A DNA stretch of 63,264 bases, taken from the NCBI RefSeq assembly GCF_016786325.1, contig NZ_JADWYU010000117.1:1-63264 (forward strand). Reading direction: 5' to 3'. The notes beneath the pieces were generated by a model that worked only from the letters and a program-made list of their open reading frames with translations, ran no database searches and was not told the DNA's origin. Origin of the DNA: Frankia nepalensis. Its GTDB lineage: Bacteria > Actinomycetota > Actinomycetes > Frankiales > Frankiaceae. Shown piece by piece: positions 36,485 to 49,084 of the stretch. The position numbers and the translations under genes were made by a program. Position 1 is the stretch's first letter, and every line of letters begins with the position of its first letter.

Positions 36485-37105
36485 ATGACGTCTGCCCGTC
36501 GGCCACCCCCAGGTACCGGGAATGATCATCCGCGTGGGAACCGGCCCGTGGGCGCGGACCAGTCGGCGGCCACCGATCGGCCGGTAGGCGAGGCGCGGCC
36601 TGCTGGCGGCGAGCGGCCGGCCGGGGTGGAGCATCCGGCCGGAGCCGACCCGCGAGACGAGCCAGCGGCGCTCGCCGCGCGGATCGAGGAGCTCACGGCC
36701 AGCTGGCGCCAAGCCCTCGCGGACCTCGACAACCAGCGCAAGTGGTGCGCCCGCGAGGTGGAACGGGAACGGGAGGCCGAGCGCGCGCGGGCGGCCACGG
36801 CCTGGCTACCGGTGCTCGACCACCTCGAGCTCGCGCTGGCGCATGCCGGGGCCGATCCGGACTCGATCCTGACCGGCGTCCGGGCCGTGCGCGACCAGGC
36901 GGTCGAAGCGCTGGCCCGGCTCGGCTACCCCCGCCACGATGAGGTAGGCGTGCCCTTCGACCCCGCCAGGCATGACGTGGTGAGCCTCGTCGACGAGCCG
37001 GGCACGCCGCCGGGCACGGTGGTCGCCGTCGTCCGGCCCGGCTACGGCGACGCCGGACGGCAGCTGCGCCCGGTAGGCGTGGCCGTCAGCAAGCCCTCGG
37101 AGTGA
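36485..37105 (+). CDS. grpE: Nucleotide exchange factor GrpE
   Basis: A 206-aa GrpE. Residues 1-55 are an unstructured Pro/Gly/Arg-rich head with repeats like [15 protein letters not shown]. Residues about 60-110 form the long coiled coil ([20 protein letters not shown]), followed by the beta domain with [19 protein letters not shown] and the ending [20 protein letters not shown]. It releases ADP from DnaK. It lies 91 bases after dnaK, a gap filled with GCGAGC-type short repeats, and 4 bases before dnaJ. Confidence 0.93.
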   Translation: MTSARRPPPGTGNDHPRGNRPVGADQSAATDRPVGEARPAGGERPAGVEHPAGADPRDEPAALAARIEELTASWRQALADLDNQRKWCAREVEREREAERARAATAWLPVLDHLELALAHAGADPDSILTGVRAVRDQAVEALARLGYPRHDEVGVPFDPARHDVVSLVDEPGTPPGTVVAVVRPGYGDAGRQLRPVGVAVSKPSE

Positions 37106-37109
37106 CGCC

Positions 37110-38063
37110 GTGGCCCGGGACTACTACGAGGCTCTCGGCGTCAGCCGCGAGGCGCCTGGGGAGGAGATCCAGCAGGCCTACCGGAAGCTCGCCCGCCGCT
37201 ACCACCCGGACGTGAACAAGGATCCGGCGGCGGAGGAGCGTTTCAAGGAGATCAACAACGCCTACCAGGTGCTGTCGGACCCGAAGACCCGTGGCCGGTA
37301 CGACCGGTTCGGGCCGGACTTCCGGCGCATACCCGAGGACTACGAGGAACGGATGGCCGCCGGCGTCGGTGCCGGCTTCGGGGATGCCGGCGCGGGACGC
37401 GGGGGCTCAGGCCAGCGGGTCCGAGTGACGCCGGGCTTCGAGGCGGGCTTCGGCGGTGGCGGCGGCTTCGAGGACCTGTTCGGAGACCTCTTCGGGGCGG
37501 GTCGCGGCGCACATGGGGCGACCGGTCCGATTCCCGGCGCCGATCAGGAGGCCGAGCTGGCGCTGAGCGTCGAGGAGGCGTACCGGGGCGGCCGCCGTCA
37601 GGTCACCCTCGCTGGACCCGAGGGCGCGCGGGGCTACACCGTGACCATCCCGCCCGGGGTGGTGGACGGGCAGCGGATCCGGCTGGCCGGGCAGGGCGGG
37701 CGTGCCAGCGGCGATGGCCCGGCCGGGGATCTGTACCTGCGGGTGCGCATCGCGCCGCACCCGCGATATCGGCTGTCCGGGCGGGACATCCACCTCACCG
37801 TGGCGGTCTCGCCCTGGGAGGCGGCGCTCGGCGCGACCGTCCCCGTCGCCACTCCGAGCGGCGAGATCAAGGTACACGTCCCGGCGGGTTCGTCGTCCGG
37901 CCGGCGGCTGCGCCTGCGCGGTGAGGGCATGCCCAACCCGCGGGGCTCACCCGGTGACCTCTATGCCGAGGTCAGCGTGATGGTCCCGGCGAAGCTGACC
38001 GACCGCGAACGCGCGCTGTTCGAAGAACTCGCGGCGATCTCCACGTTCGATCCGAGGACGTAG
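37110..38063 (+). CDS. dnaJ: DnaJ/CbpA-type J-domain co-chaperone (no zinc finger)
   Basis: A 317-aa type II (class B) J protein. J domain at residues 1-70 with HPD in [10 protein letters not shown]; Gly/Phe-rich linker at about 85-150 ([20 protein letters not shown]); then two C-terminal beta domains ([19 protein letters not shown] and [20 protein letters not shown]). The four CxxCxGxG repeats of class A DnaJ are missing, as in CbpA and mycobacterial DnaJ2. It delivers clients to DnaK and stimulates its ATPase. Start GTG 37110 lies close to the grpE stop. The partner MerR/CbpM-like gene follows. Confidence 0.93.
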   Translation: MARDYYEALGVSREAPGEEIQQAYRKLARRYHPDVNKDPAAEERFKEINNAYQVLSDPKTRGRYDRFGPDFRRIPEDYEERMAAGVGAGFGDAGAGRGGSGQRVRVTPGFEAGFGGGGGFEDLFGDLFGAGRGAHGATGPIPGADQEAELALSVEEAYRGGRRQVTLAGPEGARGYTVTIPPGVVDGQRIRLAGQGGRASGDGPAGDLYLRVRIAPHPRYRLSGRDIHLTVAVSPWEAALGATVPVATPSGEIKVHVPAGSSSGRRLRLRGEGMPNPRGSPGDLYAEVSVMVPAKLTDRERALFEELAAISTFDPRT

Positions 38064-38167
38064 ACGCAGGACATGACCAGAACGCGATCGGGGCCTGGTG
38101 GCCGGACACGACCACGGCCGTGACTCACGGCGGAACCTGGTCCGGGCGTGACGGTAAGGAGGCGACG

Positions 38168-38616
38168 ATGAGCACCCGTTCCCAGCCGGAGGGTGGGGCG
38201 TCCCGGCCCGATGCCTCCCGCCGCTACCCACTCGCGCCGGTCCGCCGCCCGCGCCGCGGCACCGTAGGCGCGAGAAGCGAGGCCCAACCACGGTTCGGCG
38301 TCGCCACGTGGCTCACCCTGGAGACGGTCGCCGACCAGGCCGGGCTGCATCCCGAACTGGTCCGCCGGTTCGCCGCGCTCAGCCTGCTGGACACGTCCCG
38401 CGACGCCGCCGGCACGCTGTGGTTCCCGCCGGACACTCCGGCGACGATCGCCCGGATCCAGCGGCTACGGGCCGGTCTCTGCCTGAACTACGCCGCCATC
38501 GGTCTCGTGCTCGATCTGCTCGACCGCATCGACGCGCTGGAATCCGCCCTCGGGGGCAGCACGGCCCCGCGGGTGCGGTCGGCGCTGGAAGCCAGCAACG
38601 CGAGGAGCGGACGACT

Positions 38617-38626
<10 letters not shown>
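38168..38626 (+). CDS. CbpM/HspR-like MerR-family modulator
   Basis: A 152-aa protein with a MerR-like helical module in residues about 50-140: [40 protein letters not shown], then [20 protein letters not shown] and a short coiled coil. In this operon slot actinobacteria carry HspR, the heat-shock repressor; gamma-proteobacteria carry CbpM, an inhibitor of CbpA. The first ~45 residues are basic and disordered rather than the usual HspR start, so CbpM-type modulation of the J protein is at least as likely as DNA binding. Start ATG 38168 follows AAGGAGG well. The stop overlaps the clpB start. Confidence 0.78.
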
Positions 38627-41251
<2,625 letters not shown>

Positions 41252-41253
<2 letters not shown>

Positions 41254-41267
41254 GCTTGTCGTTCAAC
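41252..41267 (+). repeat. Left terminal inverted repeat of IS701-like remnant
   Basis: GAGCTTGTCGTTCAAC. Its exact reverse complement is at 42233-42248. It overlaps the last two bases of the clpB stop codon. Confidence 0.7.
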
Positions 41268-42232
41268 TTGTCCGCCTCTGGGGCGGGCGGCGGTTGTCTC
41301 GTTCTGATGTCGCCGACTGCTGGGTGGGCTGCGCGTCGCCGGTGGGGGTGGTCGGCGGGGCGCCCGGGACCGGGCCGGCTGCGTTAGGTGCGCTCGCTGA
41401 TCGGGTCGACCAGTCGAAACTCCGGGCCGTGCCGCGGCAGGCGCCCGTCGGCCCTAGCCGGTCGCGGTGGCACGGGCAGGTCGGCGAGCAGAAGGCCGGC
41501 CAGGTGACCTCGTGGCCGGCGTAGCAGACGGCCATGATGTCCAGGCCGCCGGCCCGGTGGTGGCCGGCGTCGACGAGCCGGTCGACCAAGTCGCGTAGCC
41601 GGCGGGCGGTGAAGTCGGGTGGGGTCGTCGTCAGGGCCTAGGCGCACGACGTCCAACGGCGCGGTCCATGACGAGCGATCCGGTTCGAGCGCTGCGACGA
41701 ACGAGTATGGCAACCCCGAGATCAGCTGGGCGCTGCCCCGGCTACAACCGTAAGTGGCAGAACAGCCGATCCGGGCTGGTCGCCGCATCCGGGCGCAGCC
41801 ACGGGCTGCCATCTACCCCGAGCACGAGGCGCCCGTCCGCCGCGCATGGCAGCGGCAGTCCGGCCATCGCCCGGCGCAGCCGCCGTACCTCCAGCGCGCC
41901 GTGGTTGACTGCGCCGCACAGCGCGCCATGACCCCGACGGTGCTCGGCCACCAGCGACAGGCCCACCATGCTGCGCACCGGCCCGCCCGCGCACAGCACC
42001 GTGTCCGCCAGCTCGAACAGCGCGTGTCATACAACTCCCGGCGAAACACCGACAACACGGCAAGGTCCGCGACGCGCGATGCCTCGTGCGGCAAGCCCTC
42101 CTCCGCGGCCTTCTGACGATCGCTGGTTCCTTTGACGAGAAGCCATAATCGGCAAAGGGCCATTTCGGGTCAGAACGACGCGCCCGACCACGCCATGCCA
42201 CCTGCACCTGTCACGCAGCGTGAAGCCCAGAG

Positions 42233-42276
42233 GTTGAACGACAAGCTCGGAGACAGACAAGCTGAACGACAAGCTT
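42233..42276 (-). repeat. Right terminal inverted repeats (two offset copies)
   Basis: GTTGAACGACAAGCTC at 42233-42248 is the perfect complement of the left end. A second partial copy, TGAACGACAAGCTT, is at 42263-42276. The doubled right end could be a later nested insertion or a local duplication. Confidence 0.6.
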
Positions 42277-42390
42277 AGACTTGAGCATCAGGAGTCGCGG
42301 GAACTGGGTCCGGACCGGACGGGACGCCACGCCGGGCGATCCAGAGCCCGCCAACGTCATGCTACGAACCACAGAGACGAAACTTCCCTT

Positions 42391-42840
42391 CTACAGGAGC
42401 AGATTGAAAATCCGGCTGGCTCGGGCCCACTCCTCGGTGCCCGGGTTGCGCACGTCCGGCTCCAGGATCGTGAAGGCCTCGGCGAGCGCGAGGCTCAGCC
42501 CACCGGCGATAAGAGGCAGCCGGGCGGATGCGTCCTCGCTCAGGGCGATCTCGAGCGGAGGCCGGGCGGCGATCTGCTCCAGGATGGGCCTCAACTCGAT
42601 CTCCTCATCGAGACTCCGGAAGCGGTGGATGCTCTCCTGAAGGCCCTTGGTGATCGGTAGATCCCATGGCTCGATAACATCACGGAGATTCGCCTTCGCC
42701 GTCGCCCGCGCGATCACCAGCAGATCGTACAACTTGTCGTTGACGAACTCGTTGTGCCGCTTCAGGTCATTCTTGTCGACGTCCAGTCCCGCGGCGGTCC
42801 GGAAAAACCGTTCGAACCTACTGACGCCCATGACCGGCAT
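42391..42840 (-). CDS. DUF1931 family protein (predicted double histone fold)
   Basis: A 149-aa protein matching DUF1931 from end to end: MPVMGVSRFERFFRTAAGLD, VDKNDLKRHNEFVNDKLYDL, RDVIEPWDLPITKGLQESIH and the ending EWARASRIFNLLL. Structures of this family from thermophiles show two histone-fold motifs in one chain, like a tail-less histone dimer. Whether the actinobacterial proteins bind DNA is not settled. The ATG follows GGGGGGAG at 7 bases, a very strong RBS, so it should be well expressed. It follows the chaperone operon, separated by the dead IS, and faces it convergently. Confidence 0.9.
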   Translation of the reverse strand: MPVMGVSRFERFFRTAAGLDVDKNDLKRHNEFVNDKLYDLLVIARATAKANLRDVIEPWDLPITKGLQESIHRFRSLDEEIELRPILEQIAARPPLEIALSEDASARLPLIAGGLSLALAEAFTILEPDVRNPGTEEWARASRIFNLLL

Positions 42841-43610
42841 GTCTGTCTCCCCCCGATCGTCCCGTCATGCGAGGCCGGTACGCGGTGACGCGCACCGCCG
42901 CCTCGCATCCGCTCCAGCGCGGAAACACCTCTATACCGACTCGGCATTACCCGCTGAGTGATCCGTACACGTCCCAGACGCCGGCCGCGCCGGGTCCACG
43001 GGACGGATCTCCCGCCGGTCGAGCCACGGCTCGTCAAGACCGGTCGACCCTGCCCGCTGCGCCAGACGACCCGAACCTCAACGCCCAACACCGAGAGTGA
43101 CTGCCGGAGAGGTTCGTTCCGGAAGCCCGGCAATGTACGAACCAGGGCCTCCGTGCCCGCCTACTTGCGCAGACGGAACATCGACGCTCTCCGCTCCCCG
43201 ATACCGCAAACCTATTTGACCAGGTCAGAGGCTAACTACGCAGCGTGGTGGACCATGTGTACCAGCATCCGAACCCTTTGATCTTGGTTGCTGGCCCTGA
43301 AATCGCTGTGCGGCCGGTCGCTACCCGGACCCTGACCAGGGACGATGCCCAGTGATCGCGCCGAGGGGAACATCATCCATCGAATCGAACAAGCGTTCCG
43401 TACACCTGGCGTTCCGGACAATGTCCTGCACTGGCAGCAGCACCAGCATCCGATCTGCGCGGAGCCCTACCTGCACGCCGTAGTGCCACGCGAGCCGGGG
43501 CAACAGGACAACGGGGGCGAAGGCGAAGGCGAAGCCGAGGCCCAGCCCTGCGAGCCGGGTGCCCGCGGGTGTGCCGGCCCGACGGGCTTGGCGCGCTCAT
43601 CTACGGGCGG
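42841..43610. other. Gene-poor stretch between the DUF1931 gene and jetC; expected jetD position
   Basis: About 770 bases with no convincing gene. Downstream of jetC the minus strand opens ATG AGC GCG at 43598-43600, but the frame is Arg/Pro-rich and stops at 43373. A different frame (43321-43503) has WHYGVQVGLRADRMLVLLPV then QDIVRNARCTERLFDSMDD, which looks like a protein scrap of unknown origin. No Toprim-like jetD sequence is visible. The DUF1931 promoter should lie in the left part. Confidence 0.45.
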
Positions 43611-46600
43611 TCACACCTGGGGTGCGAGGACGAGGCGTGGCGAGGTGGCCGCGCGCCGCGTGCCCGGGGAGCCGAGGAGAGCGGTAAGGGTGCCGGTCTC
43701 GTCGGCGATCAGCTCGCTGCCGTCCCACACCAGCAGCAGGGCGCTGACCGTGTGCTGGACGGGCGAGTGCGCGAGGTCGTAGTGCGCGGCGGCGCGGACC
43801 GCGGCCGAGGTCGCCCACAGGTCATAGCCGGTCATGAACAGGTCGAGGTCGAACTGCGCCGCCAGGGACATGAGCTCGGCGCGGCCGGTGTCGTCCACCC
43901 CAGCGAACGCCTCGTCGAGGGCAAGCAGCCGGGGCGCGTCCGGGCGCGCCGTGTTCAGGGTCGCGTGCGCCGCCGCGAACAGCGGCAGGTGCAGCGACAC
44001 CGACTGCTCGCCGCCGGACAGCCTGCTGTGCCTGGCCCGGGTCAGCGTCTCCTCCCCGCCCTCGGGGCTGACCAGATGGAACGAGAACTGCCGCCAGCGC
44101 CGGTAGTCCAGCACGGAGGCGAGGAGTTCGCGGTAGGGCTGGTCCCGGTGGCGCGCCCGCTCGGTCTTGATCCGATCGGCGAAGTGCGCCCGCATCCGGG
44201 CGAGCGACTCCGGCGCCAGGCGGGTGGATCCCGCGTCGAGCAGGCTTACGACCGCCCGCTGCTCGGCGTCGAGGGCATCGGACATCTGCCAGCTCACGCC
44301 GACCTTCTTGCCCGACGACATCCGCCGCTCGCGCATCTCCCTGTTCATCGCCCGGATCAGGTCGCGCGCGTCGACGGTGCGGTCGTGGATCTGCTGCGCC
44401 AGCCGGGTCAGCAGCGCGTCCTCGAGGATCCGCTGCTCGCTGTCGGACAGCAGCAGGTGCTGGTCACGGCGCGCGGCGGAGATCCGGCTGGCGAACGCCG
44501 CGGCGGGCAGCGGCCCCCGCTCGTCAGCGATCCGCACGACGATCACACCGTCCGGGCTGTCCCACTCGGGGTGGTAGTCCTGGCCGGCCGCCGCGAGCTG
44601 CGCCTGCAGCTCCTCGAGCGCCCGGGTCAGCCGGGTGGTCGACGCCTTCTGCGACGTCTCGGTCGCGGACATGCCCCGGGTGGCCGTGAGGATCGCGTCA
44701 TGGATCGCGAGCGCTGCCGGCGGGGTCTCGCCGCGCGTCCACTCCTCCTCGCTCGCGGGCCACCGCAGCCCCGGCGGGCACGCCAGCACGTCGAGCAGCT
44801 CCCGGGCCGCGAACGGAGCCAGTCTCCGGGCGGTGGCGAGCTCCTCGTCCAGCGCGACGCGCAGCGCTGCCCGGCCCGAGGCGACCCGCTCGGTGGCGGC
44901 GGATGCCAGCCGGATCGCCTCCATCTCGGCGCCGCGGGCGGCCTTCTCCTCGCCCTGCGCGGCGGCCAGCCCGGACTCGGCCTCCGAGATCCGCGCCAGC
45001 ACCTCCTGGGCCTCGGCGCCGACAGACTCCCGCAGCGCCTGCAACTTCGCGTCCTCCTCGGCGTGGCGGCGGTACGCGGAGCGGTGCGTGTCGGCGGCCG
45101 CCTGTTCCTCCGCACCGGCGTGCTCGACGCGGTCGCGGGCGTCGGCGACGGCGTCGGCCTGCCGCCCGCGTTCCCGGTACCTGGCTTCGAGGTCGTGGGC
45201 GGCTGCCTCGAAACGGCGGGTCGCGTCCTCGACCTGGTCGGCGCTCTCGGGGGTGAGCGCGTTGTCGGCAGCGACCCGGCGCAGGGCGCGCTCGGTCACG
45301 GTGACGGCGGCGACGGACTCGTCGAAGCTCACCCGAGCCTGCTCAGCGGCGTGCCGGGCACTGCGCAGGTGCCCGGCGGCCCGGTTGTGCTCCCGCTGGG
45401 CGCCGGCGACCTGACCGGTCGCGGGCAGGTCCCTGCGTGCGTCACCGAACGCGGCCAGGGTGTCGGCGAGCGCTCGCACCCGCTCGTCGAGGCCGGCGAT
45501 CTCGGTGGTCAGCGTGGCGATCCTCGCGTCGAACTCGGCGATCCGCGCGGCGCGGCGGTGGGCGCGGGCGGTCGCGCCGATGTACTCGGCGTGCTCCTTG
45601 TGGTGCTGCCCGGCGATGATGCCCTGCGAGTAGCGCCCGTCGGCGCCGGTCACGGCGGCGCTGGAGAACAGGCTCCCGTCGAGCGCGACCGACGCCAGGA
45701 TGGCGGTGACCAGTCCCCGTGGCACGGGTGTGTCGTCCTCGGGTTCCAGCACGTCGGTGAGGTTCGGTCCGGTGACGGCTGTCCCGGGGACCAGGTACCC
45801 GTCATAGCCGGGCGCGGCCAGGAGGCTGGCGCGGTCGTCCGGCGACACCCAGGCGTCGAGCATGCCGCTGGCCTCGAGGGCCGCCTCGATCGCCGCCGCC
45901 CGCATGTCGTCGACGCCGGGCGCGAAGCGGACCAGGCGCCACAGCGGGGCGCCGGCGACATCCGTGCGGTCCGCGGCCCGTCCGGGACGTCGCGGCGGGG
46001 CGTCATCTCGCTCGGCGGCGATGGCGGCCCGCTCGGCGGTCACGGCCTTCCGCTCTGCGACGAGGGCGGTGTGCCGGGCGCGCAGGGCCGCCTGCTCGTC
46101 GCGGACCTGGTGTTCCGCCGGGGCGGTCCCGGCGTTGTACGTGCTCTCCGGCAGCGCCGCGTCCGGCTCGCCGAACTGGGCCAGCGCGTCGCCCAGCGCC
46201 TCGGTGAGGTCCGCCCAGTCGTGCGTGGGCAACAGCCCGGAGTGCCGGGACGACCAGGCGGCCAGGGCTTGCCCGGCGGCCTCGACGGCGCTGGCGACCG
46301 CGCCGTCGGCGGCCTGCTCGGCCTGCTCGGCGTCGGTGAGAGCCTGCGTGGCGCGGTCAAGGGCGATCCGGGCGAGGTCACGGGCCTGCTCGGCCTTGCG
46401 GTGCTCGGCGTCGGGCGCGCGGACGGCCCGGACGTTCTCGAGGCGGACGGCGGCGCGGGCGCTGGCCCGCCGTACCACACCGGCCACCTCGGCGTCGGCG
46501 GCCTGCCACTCGATCCCCGCCCGCGCCGCATGGTCGATGAGCTCCGCCGCGGCGCGGGTCGCCGCCGCGGCGAGGTCGGCGAGCTCGGCGCCCGCGCGCT

Positions 46601-47693
46601 CGGCCTCGGACCGCGCGCGGGCGGTTGCCGCCTGGCGGCGGTCCAGCTCGGCCCTCGTCTCGTTGGCGGTCTGCAGGCAGGTGCGGACCAGGCGTTCCAG
46701 GTCGCCCATCTGCTCGACCGCCTGGTAGGCGTTGCTCGCCCTGAGCTGCTCGATCCTGCCGCGCAGCCCGGCGACGGCCGTCTCGGCCTGCTCGCGGCGG
46801 TCCTCGGCGACCCGCTGCCCGTCCTGCGCGGCCCGCTCGGCCTCCTCATACGCCACGGTCGCGGCGCGCTGGGCCTGCGTCGCCTCGCGTCGGCGGGTCA
46901 GCGCGTCGGCGGCGGCGCGGGCGTGGGTGCGCAGGTAGGTCGTGTAGCTGGCGAGGAACGCGGCGGTCGCCTCGTCGGCGGCCACCAGGTCCTCCAGCGT
47001 ACGGGTGACCGCCTCCATGTCGTCGAAGCTGCGCGCCGCCTCGTTGATGAGGTCGTCGTCTACGGGCCGCAGGCCGTCGGTCAGCGTGTTCGACAGCCTG
47101 ACCGGGTCGAGGTTCTTGGCGAGCTGCGGCCTGCGCAGCGTGAGGATCAGGGAGAGCAGCTGCTCGTAGCGCTCGGCGCCGAGGCCGAACAGCCGGGCGT
47201 CGATCGCGGCCCGGTACTCTGTCGCCGAGGCGTGAATGTTCGCGTCGCCGATCTCCTCGGCGAGCTGCTTGCGCGTCATCGGCCGGTCGTCGGCGGTGAG
47301 CAGCGAGAAGTCCTCGCCGACCCGGCCGTCGGCGACGAAGTGCCAGCGCACCGGCGTGTCCCGGTGCCGCTGGGCGTGCAGCCCGATGCCGACGGTCACC
47401 GCCTGCCTCGTGTCGCGGTGGCGGAACTCGAGCCAGACGTAGCCGACCGCGTTGTCCATGCCCCGGTACAGCAGGTTGGACTTCATCGTCCGGTCCTCGG
47501 CGGCGAACGGGTTGAGCCGCTTCGGGTCGATCCGGCCGTCGAGGACGAAGGGGAAGAGGACTTCGAGGGCCTTGGTCTTGCCGGACCCGTTCGGCCCACG
47601 CAGGATCAGCCAGCCGCGGGCGAACGAGAACTCCTCGTCCCGGTAGTCCCACATGTTGATGATGCCGGCCCGGGTGGGCTCGTACCTGGTCAC
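43611..47693 (-). CDS. jetC: JetC: SMC/MukB-like ATPase of Wadjet type II (TIGR02680)
   Basis: A 1360-aa SMC-like ATPase. N-terminal Walker A LRGPNGSGKTKALEVLFPF (about 31-49), preceded by ARGWLI; long coiled-coil arms (about 260-420 and 820-980) around a central hinge region; C-terminal ABC signature RLSGGEQSVSLHLPLF (about 1225) and Walker B RLLALDEAFAGVDDTG (about 1260). It matches TIGR02680, the JetC of type II Wadjet, which recognises small circular DNA by loop extrusion so that JetD can cut it. GTG 47693 overlaps the jetB stop (GTGA). No jetD follows, which is the key anomaly of this locus. Confidence 0.9.
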   Translation of the reverse strand: MTRYEPTRAGIINMWDYRDEEFSFARGWLILRGPNGSGKTKALEVLFPFVLDGRIDPKRLNPFAAEDRTMKSNLLYRGMDNAVGYVWLEFRHRDTRQAVTVGIGLHAQRHRDTPVRWHFVADGRVGEDFSLLTADDRPMTRKQLAEEIGDANIHASATEYRAAIDARLFGLGAERYEQLLSLILTLRRPQLAKNLDPVRLSNTLTDGLRPVDDDLINEAARSFDDMEAVTRTLEDLVAADEATAAFLASYTTYLRTHARAAADALTRRREATQAQRAATVAYEEAERAAQDGQRVAEDRREQAETAVAGLRGRIEQLRASNAYQAVEQMGDLERLVRTCLQTANETRAELDRRQAATARARSEAERAGAELADLAAAATRAAAELIDHAARAGIEWQAADAEVAGVVRRASARAAVRLENVRAVRAPDAEHRKAEQARDLARIALDRATQALTDAEQAEQAADGAVASAVEAAGQALAAWSSRHSGLLPTHDWADLTEALGDALAQFGEPDAALPESTYNAGTAPAEHQVRDEQAALRARHTALVAERKAVTAERAAIAAERDDAPPRRPGRAADRTDVAGAPLWRLVRFAPGVDDMRAAAIEAALEASGMLDAWVSPDDRASLLAAPGYDGYLVPGTAVTGPNLTDVLEPEDDTPVPRGLVTAILASVALDGSLFSSAAVTGADGRYSQGIIAGQHHKEHAEYIGATARAHRRAARIAEFDARIATLTTEIAGLDERVRALADTLAAFGDARRDLPATGQVAGAQREHNRAAGHLRSARHAAEQARVSFDESVAAVTVTERALRRVAADNALTPESADQVEDATRRFEAAAHDLEARYRERGRQADAVADARDRVEHAGAEEQAAADTHRSAYRRHAEEDAKLQALRESVGAEAQEVLARISEAESGLAAAQGEEKAARGAEMEAIRLASAATERVASGRAALRVALDEELATARRLAPFAARELLDVLACPPGLRWPASEEEWTRGETPPAALAIHDAILTATRGMSATETSQKASTTRLTRALEELQAQLAAAGQDYHPEWDSPDGVIVVRIADERGPLPAAAFASRISAARRDQHLLLSDSEQRILEDALLTRLAQQIHDRTVDARDLIRAMNREMRERRMSSGKKVGVSWQMSDALDAEQRAVVSLLDAGSTRLAPESLARMRAHFADRIKTERARHRDQPYRELLASVLDYRRWRQFSFHLVSPEGGEETLTRARHSRLSGGEQSVSLHLPLFAAAHATLNTARPDAPRLLALDEAFAGVDDTGRAELMSLAAQFDLDLFMTGYDLWATSAAVRAAAHYDLAHSPVQHTVSALLLVWDGSELIADETGTLTALLGSPGTRRAATSPRLVLAPQV

Positions 47694-49084
47694 TTGATCG
47701 TTTCCTTGAGCTGGGCCGTGACGCCCCGGTAGCGGGCGAGCAGGGGCAGGATGAGGGCGCCGCCGTCGGTACGGGCCACGAAGCCCACGCTGGCGAGCAG
47801 GTTCAGGGCGTCGTCGAGGAGACCGGCCGGGTCGGCGATCTGGCGCTCAGACATGCCGCCGCCGAACTCCTCGACCAGCTTCGTGAGCTCCGCCCGCAGC
47901 CAGGAGTCGCTGAGGAACGGATAGGTGGCCTCGTGACCGGCTGCCTTCGTCGCCTCGGCCGCCACGTCGCCAGAAGGCAGGGCGTCACCGGGCTGCACGG
48001 CGCTGTCGGTGGCTGCGGCGTCGGCGGCGTCCGCGAGCAGGGCGGTGACACCGGAGCGCGCGGGCAGCGCCGCGTCGATGCGCGCGGAAGCGTCGGCGAG
48101 CCGCTCGGCCGCCGTGGCGGCGGGCAGCTTCTCGACGCGGTGCAGGCTGAACGTCAGGTAGCCGGCGATCCGGGCGCACAGCAGCAGCGCCGCCTGGGCG
48201 ACCGTGCCGGCGCCGGGGAACGTGACATCGGTGAGCCGGCCGCCCGTGTTGATCAGGGCGACTCCCTCGGCGCGGCGTTCCAGCGGCAGCCCGGTGAGGC
48301 GTTCCAGGTCCTCGGCGAGGGCAGGGGCCCGCAACTGGCCGCGCAGGCCCTCGTCGACGTCCGCGTAGTAGACGACGGGCTGTTCCAGGGCGAGGCGGCG
48401 GGCCCGGCGCCCGGTGCGGCGGCGCTCGGCGTTGATGCCCTGCGCCGGGCCCGCGCTCGCGGCGTCGCCGAGAAGGTCGGTCACCGAGTTCAGGTGCTGC
48501 AGGACACGGCTCGGGGCGTAGACCGCCCCGGTGATCTCCCGGTCGATGTCGTAGAGCGCCTCGGCGCGCTCGGGGTCGTTGACCCAGTCCACGGCGCTGC
48601 CGTCGGCCATCCGCAGCGCGCCCCGCGTCTCGAGCCACGCGACCGCGTCCACGAAGGCGTCCCGGTCGGGCTTCCGCTCGGTGTCCATGCCGAGGCCGTC
48701 GACGCGTCCGGCCTCGGCGGCCACCGCGCCGGCGAGTTCGGACAGGGCGATCTGGGTGCCGGCGCGGCCCAGCACCGACAGGGCGAGCACGAGGTAGGCG
48801 TAGCGGCGGCGGTCGAAGGGCTTCCTCGCCCGGGTGTACGCCGGGTGGGTCGCGTCGAGGGTGTCCTGGACGCGGCGCAGCCGGACCGTGTCGCCGTTGC
48901 TGACCAGGGTGTACCCGAGCGTCTCGGCGAGGTCCACACGCAGCTGCGATGCCCACTTGCGGACCAGCGGAAGTGTGGTCCTGTCCGGGTAGGACGCCGT
49001 GATGAGCGGATGGCGCAGCACCTGACGGGCGGCCTGCTGGTACTCGTCGAGATCCAGGGCGCTGACGTTCTGAGCGACCCTCAC
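47690..49084 (-). CDS. jetB: JetB: DUF2398 (TIGR02678) Wadjet subunit, kleisin partner
   Basis: A 464-aa DUF2398 protein: LDEYQQAARQVLRHPLITAS, YLVLALSVLGRAGTQIALSE, WLETRGALRMADGSAVDWVN and a C-terminal winged-helix segment WLRAELTKLVEEFGGGMSER. Type II JetB corresponds to the KITE subunit that binds the kleisin JetA and the ATPase JetC. Start GTG 49084 overlaps the jetA stop and the stop overlaps the jetC start, both as GTGA, so the three are translated as a coupled unit. The frame is open upstream to 49861 but that part is a shadow of jetA. Confidence 0.88.
   Translation of the reverse strand: MRVAQNVSALDLDEYQQAARQVLRHPLITASYPDRTTLPLVRKWASQLRVDLAETLGYTLVSNGDTVRLRRVQDTLDATHPAYTRARKPFDRRRYAYLVLALSVLGRAGTQIALSELAGAVAAEAGRVDGLGMDTERKPDRDAFVDAVAWLETRGALRMADGSAVDWVNDPERAEALYDIDREITGAVYAPSRVLQHLNSVTDLLGDAASAGPAQGINAERRRTGRRARRLALEQPVVYYADVDEGLRGQLRAPALAEDLERLTGLPLERRAEGVALINTGGRLTDVTFPGAGTVAQAALLLCARIAGYLTFSLHRVEKLPAATAAERLADASARIDAALPARSGVTALLADAADAAATDSAVQPGDALPSGDVAAEATKAAGHEATYPFLSDSWLRAELTKLVEEFGGGMSERQIADPAGLLDDALNLLASVGFVARTDGGALILPLLARYRGVTAQLKETIK

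Noticed and set aside
41384-42163. Several overlapping minus-strand frames as independent small genes
   Set aside because: Pieced together they spell one IS701-type transposase broken by frameshifts.
42841-43610. A hidden jetD downstream of jetC
   Set aside because: Frames here are short and lack DUF2399/Toprim features; the space (770 bases) is also too small for a ~400-aa gene.
43569-47732. 1387-residue open frame on the plus strand
   Set aside because: It is the antisense shadow of jetC: Val/Gly/Arg/Leu-rich, no motifs, no RBS. The minus-strand frame has Walker A, signature and Walker B.
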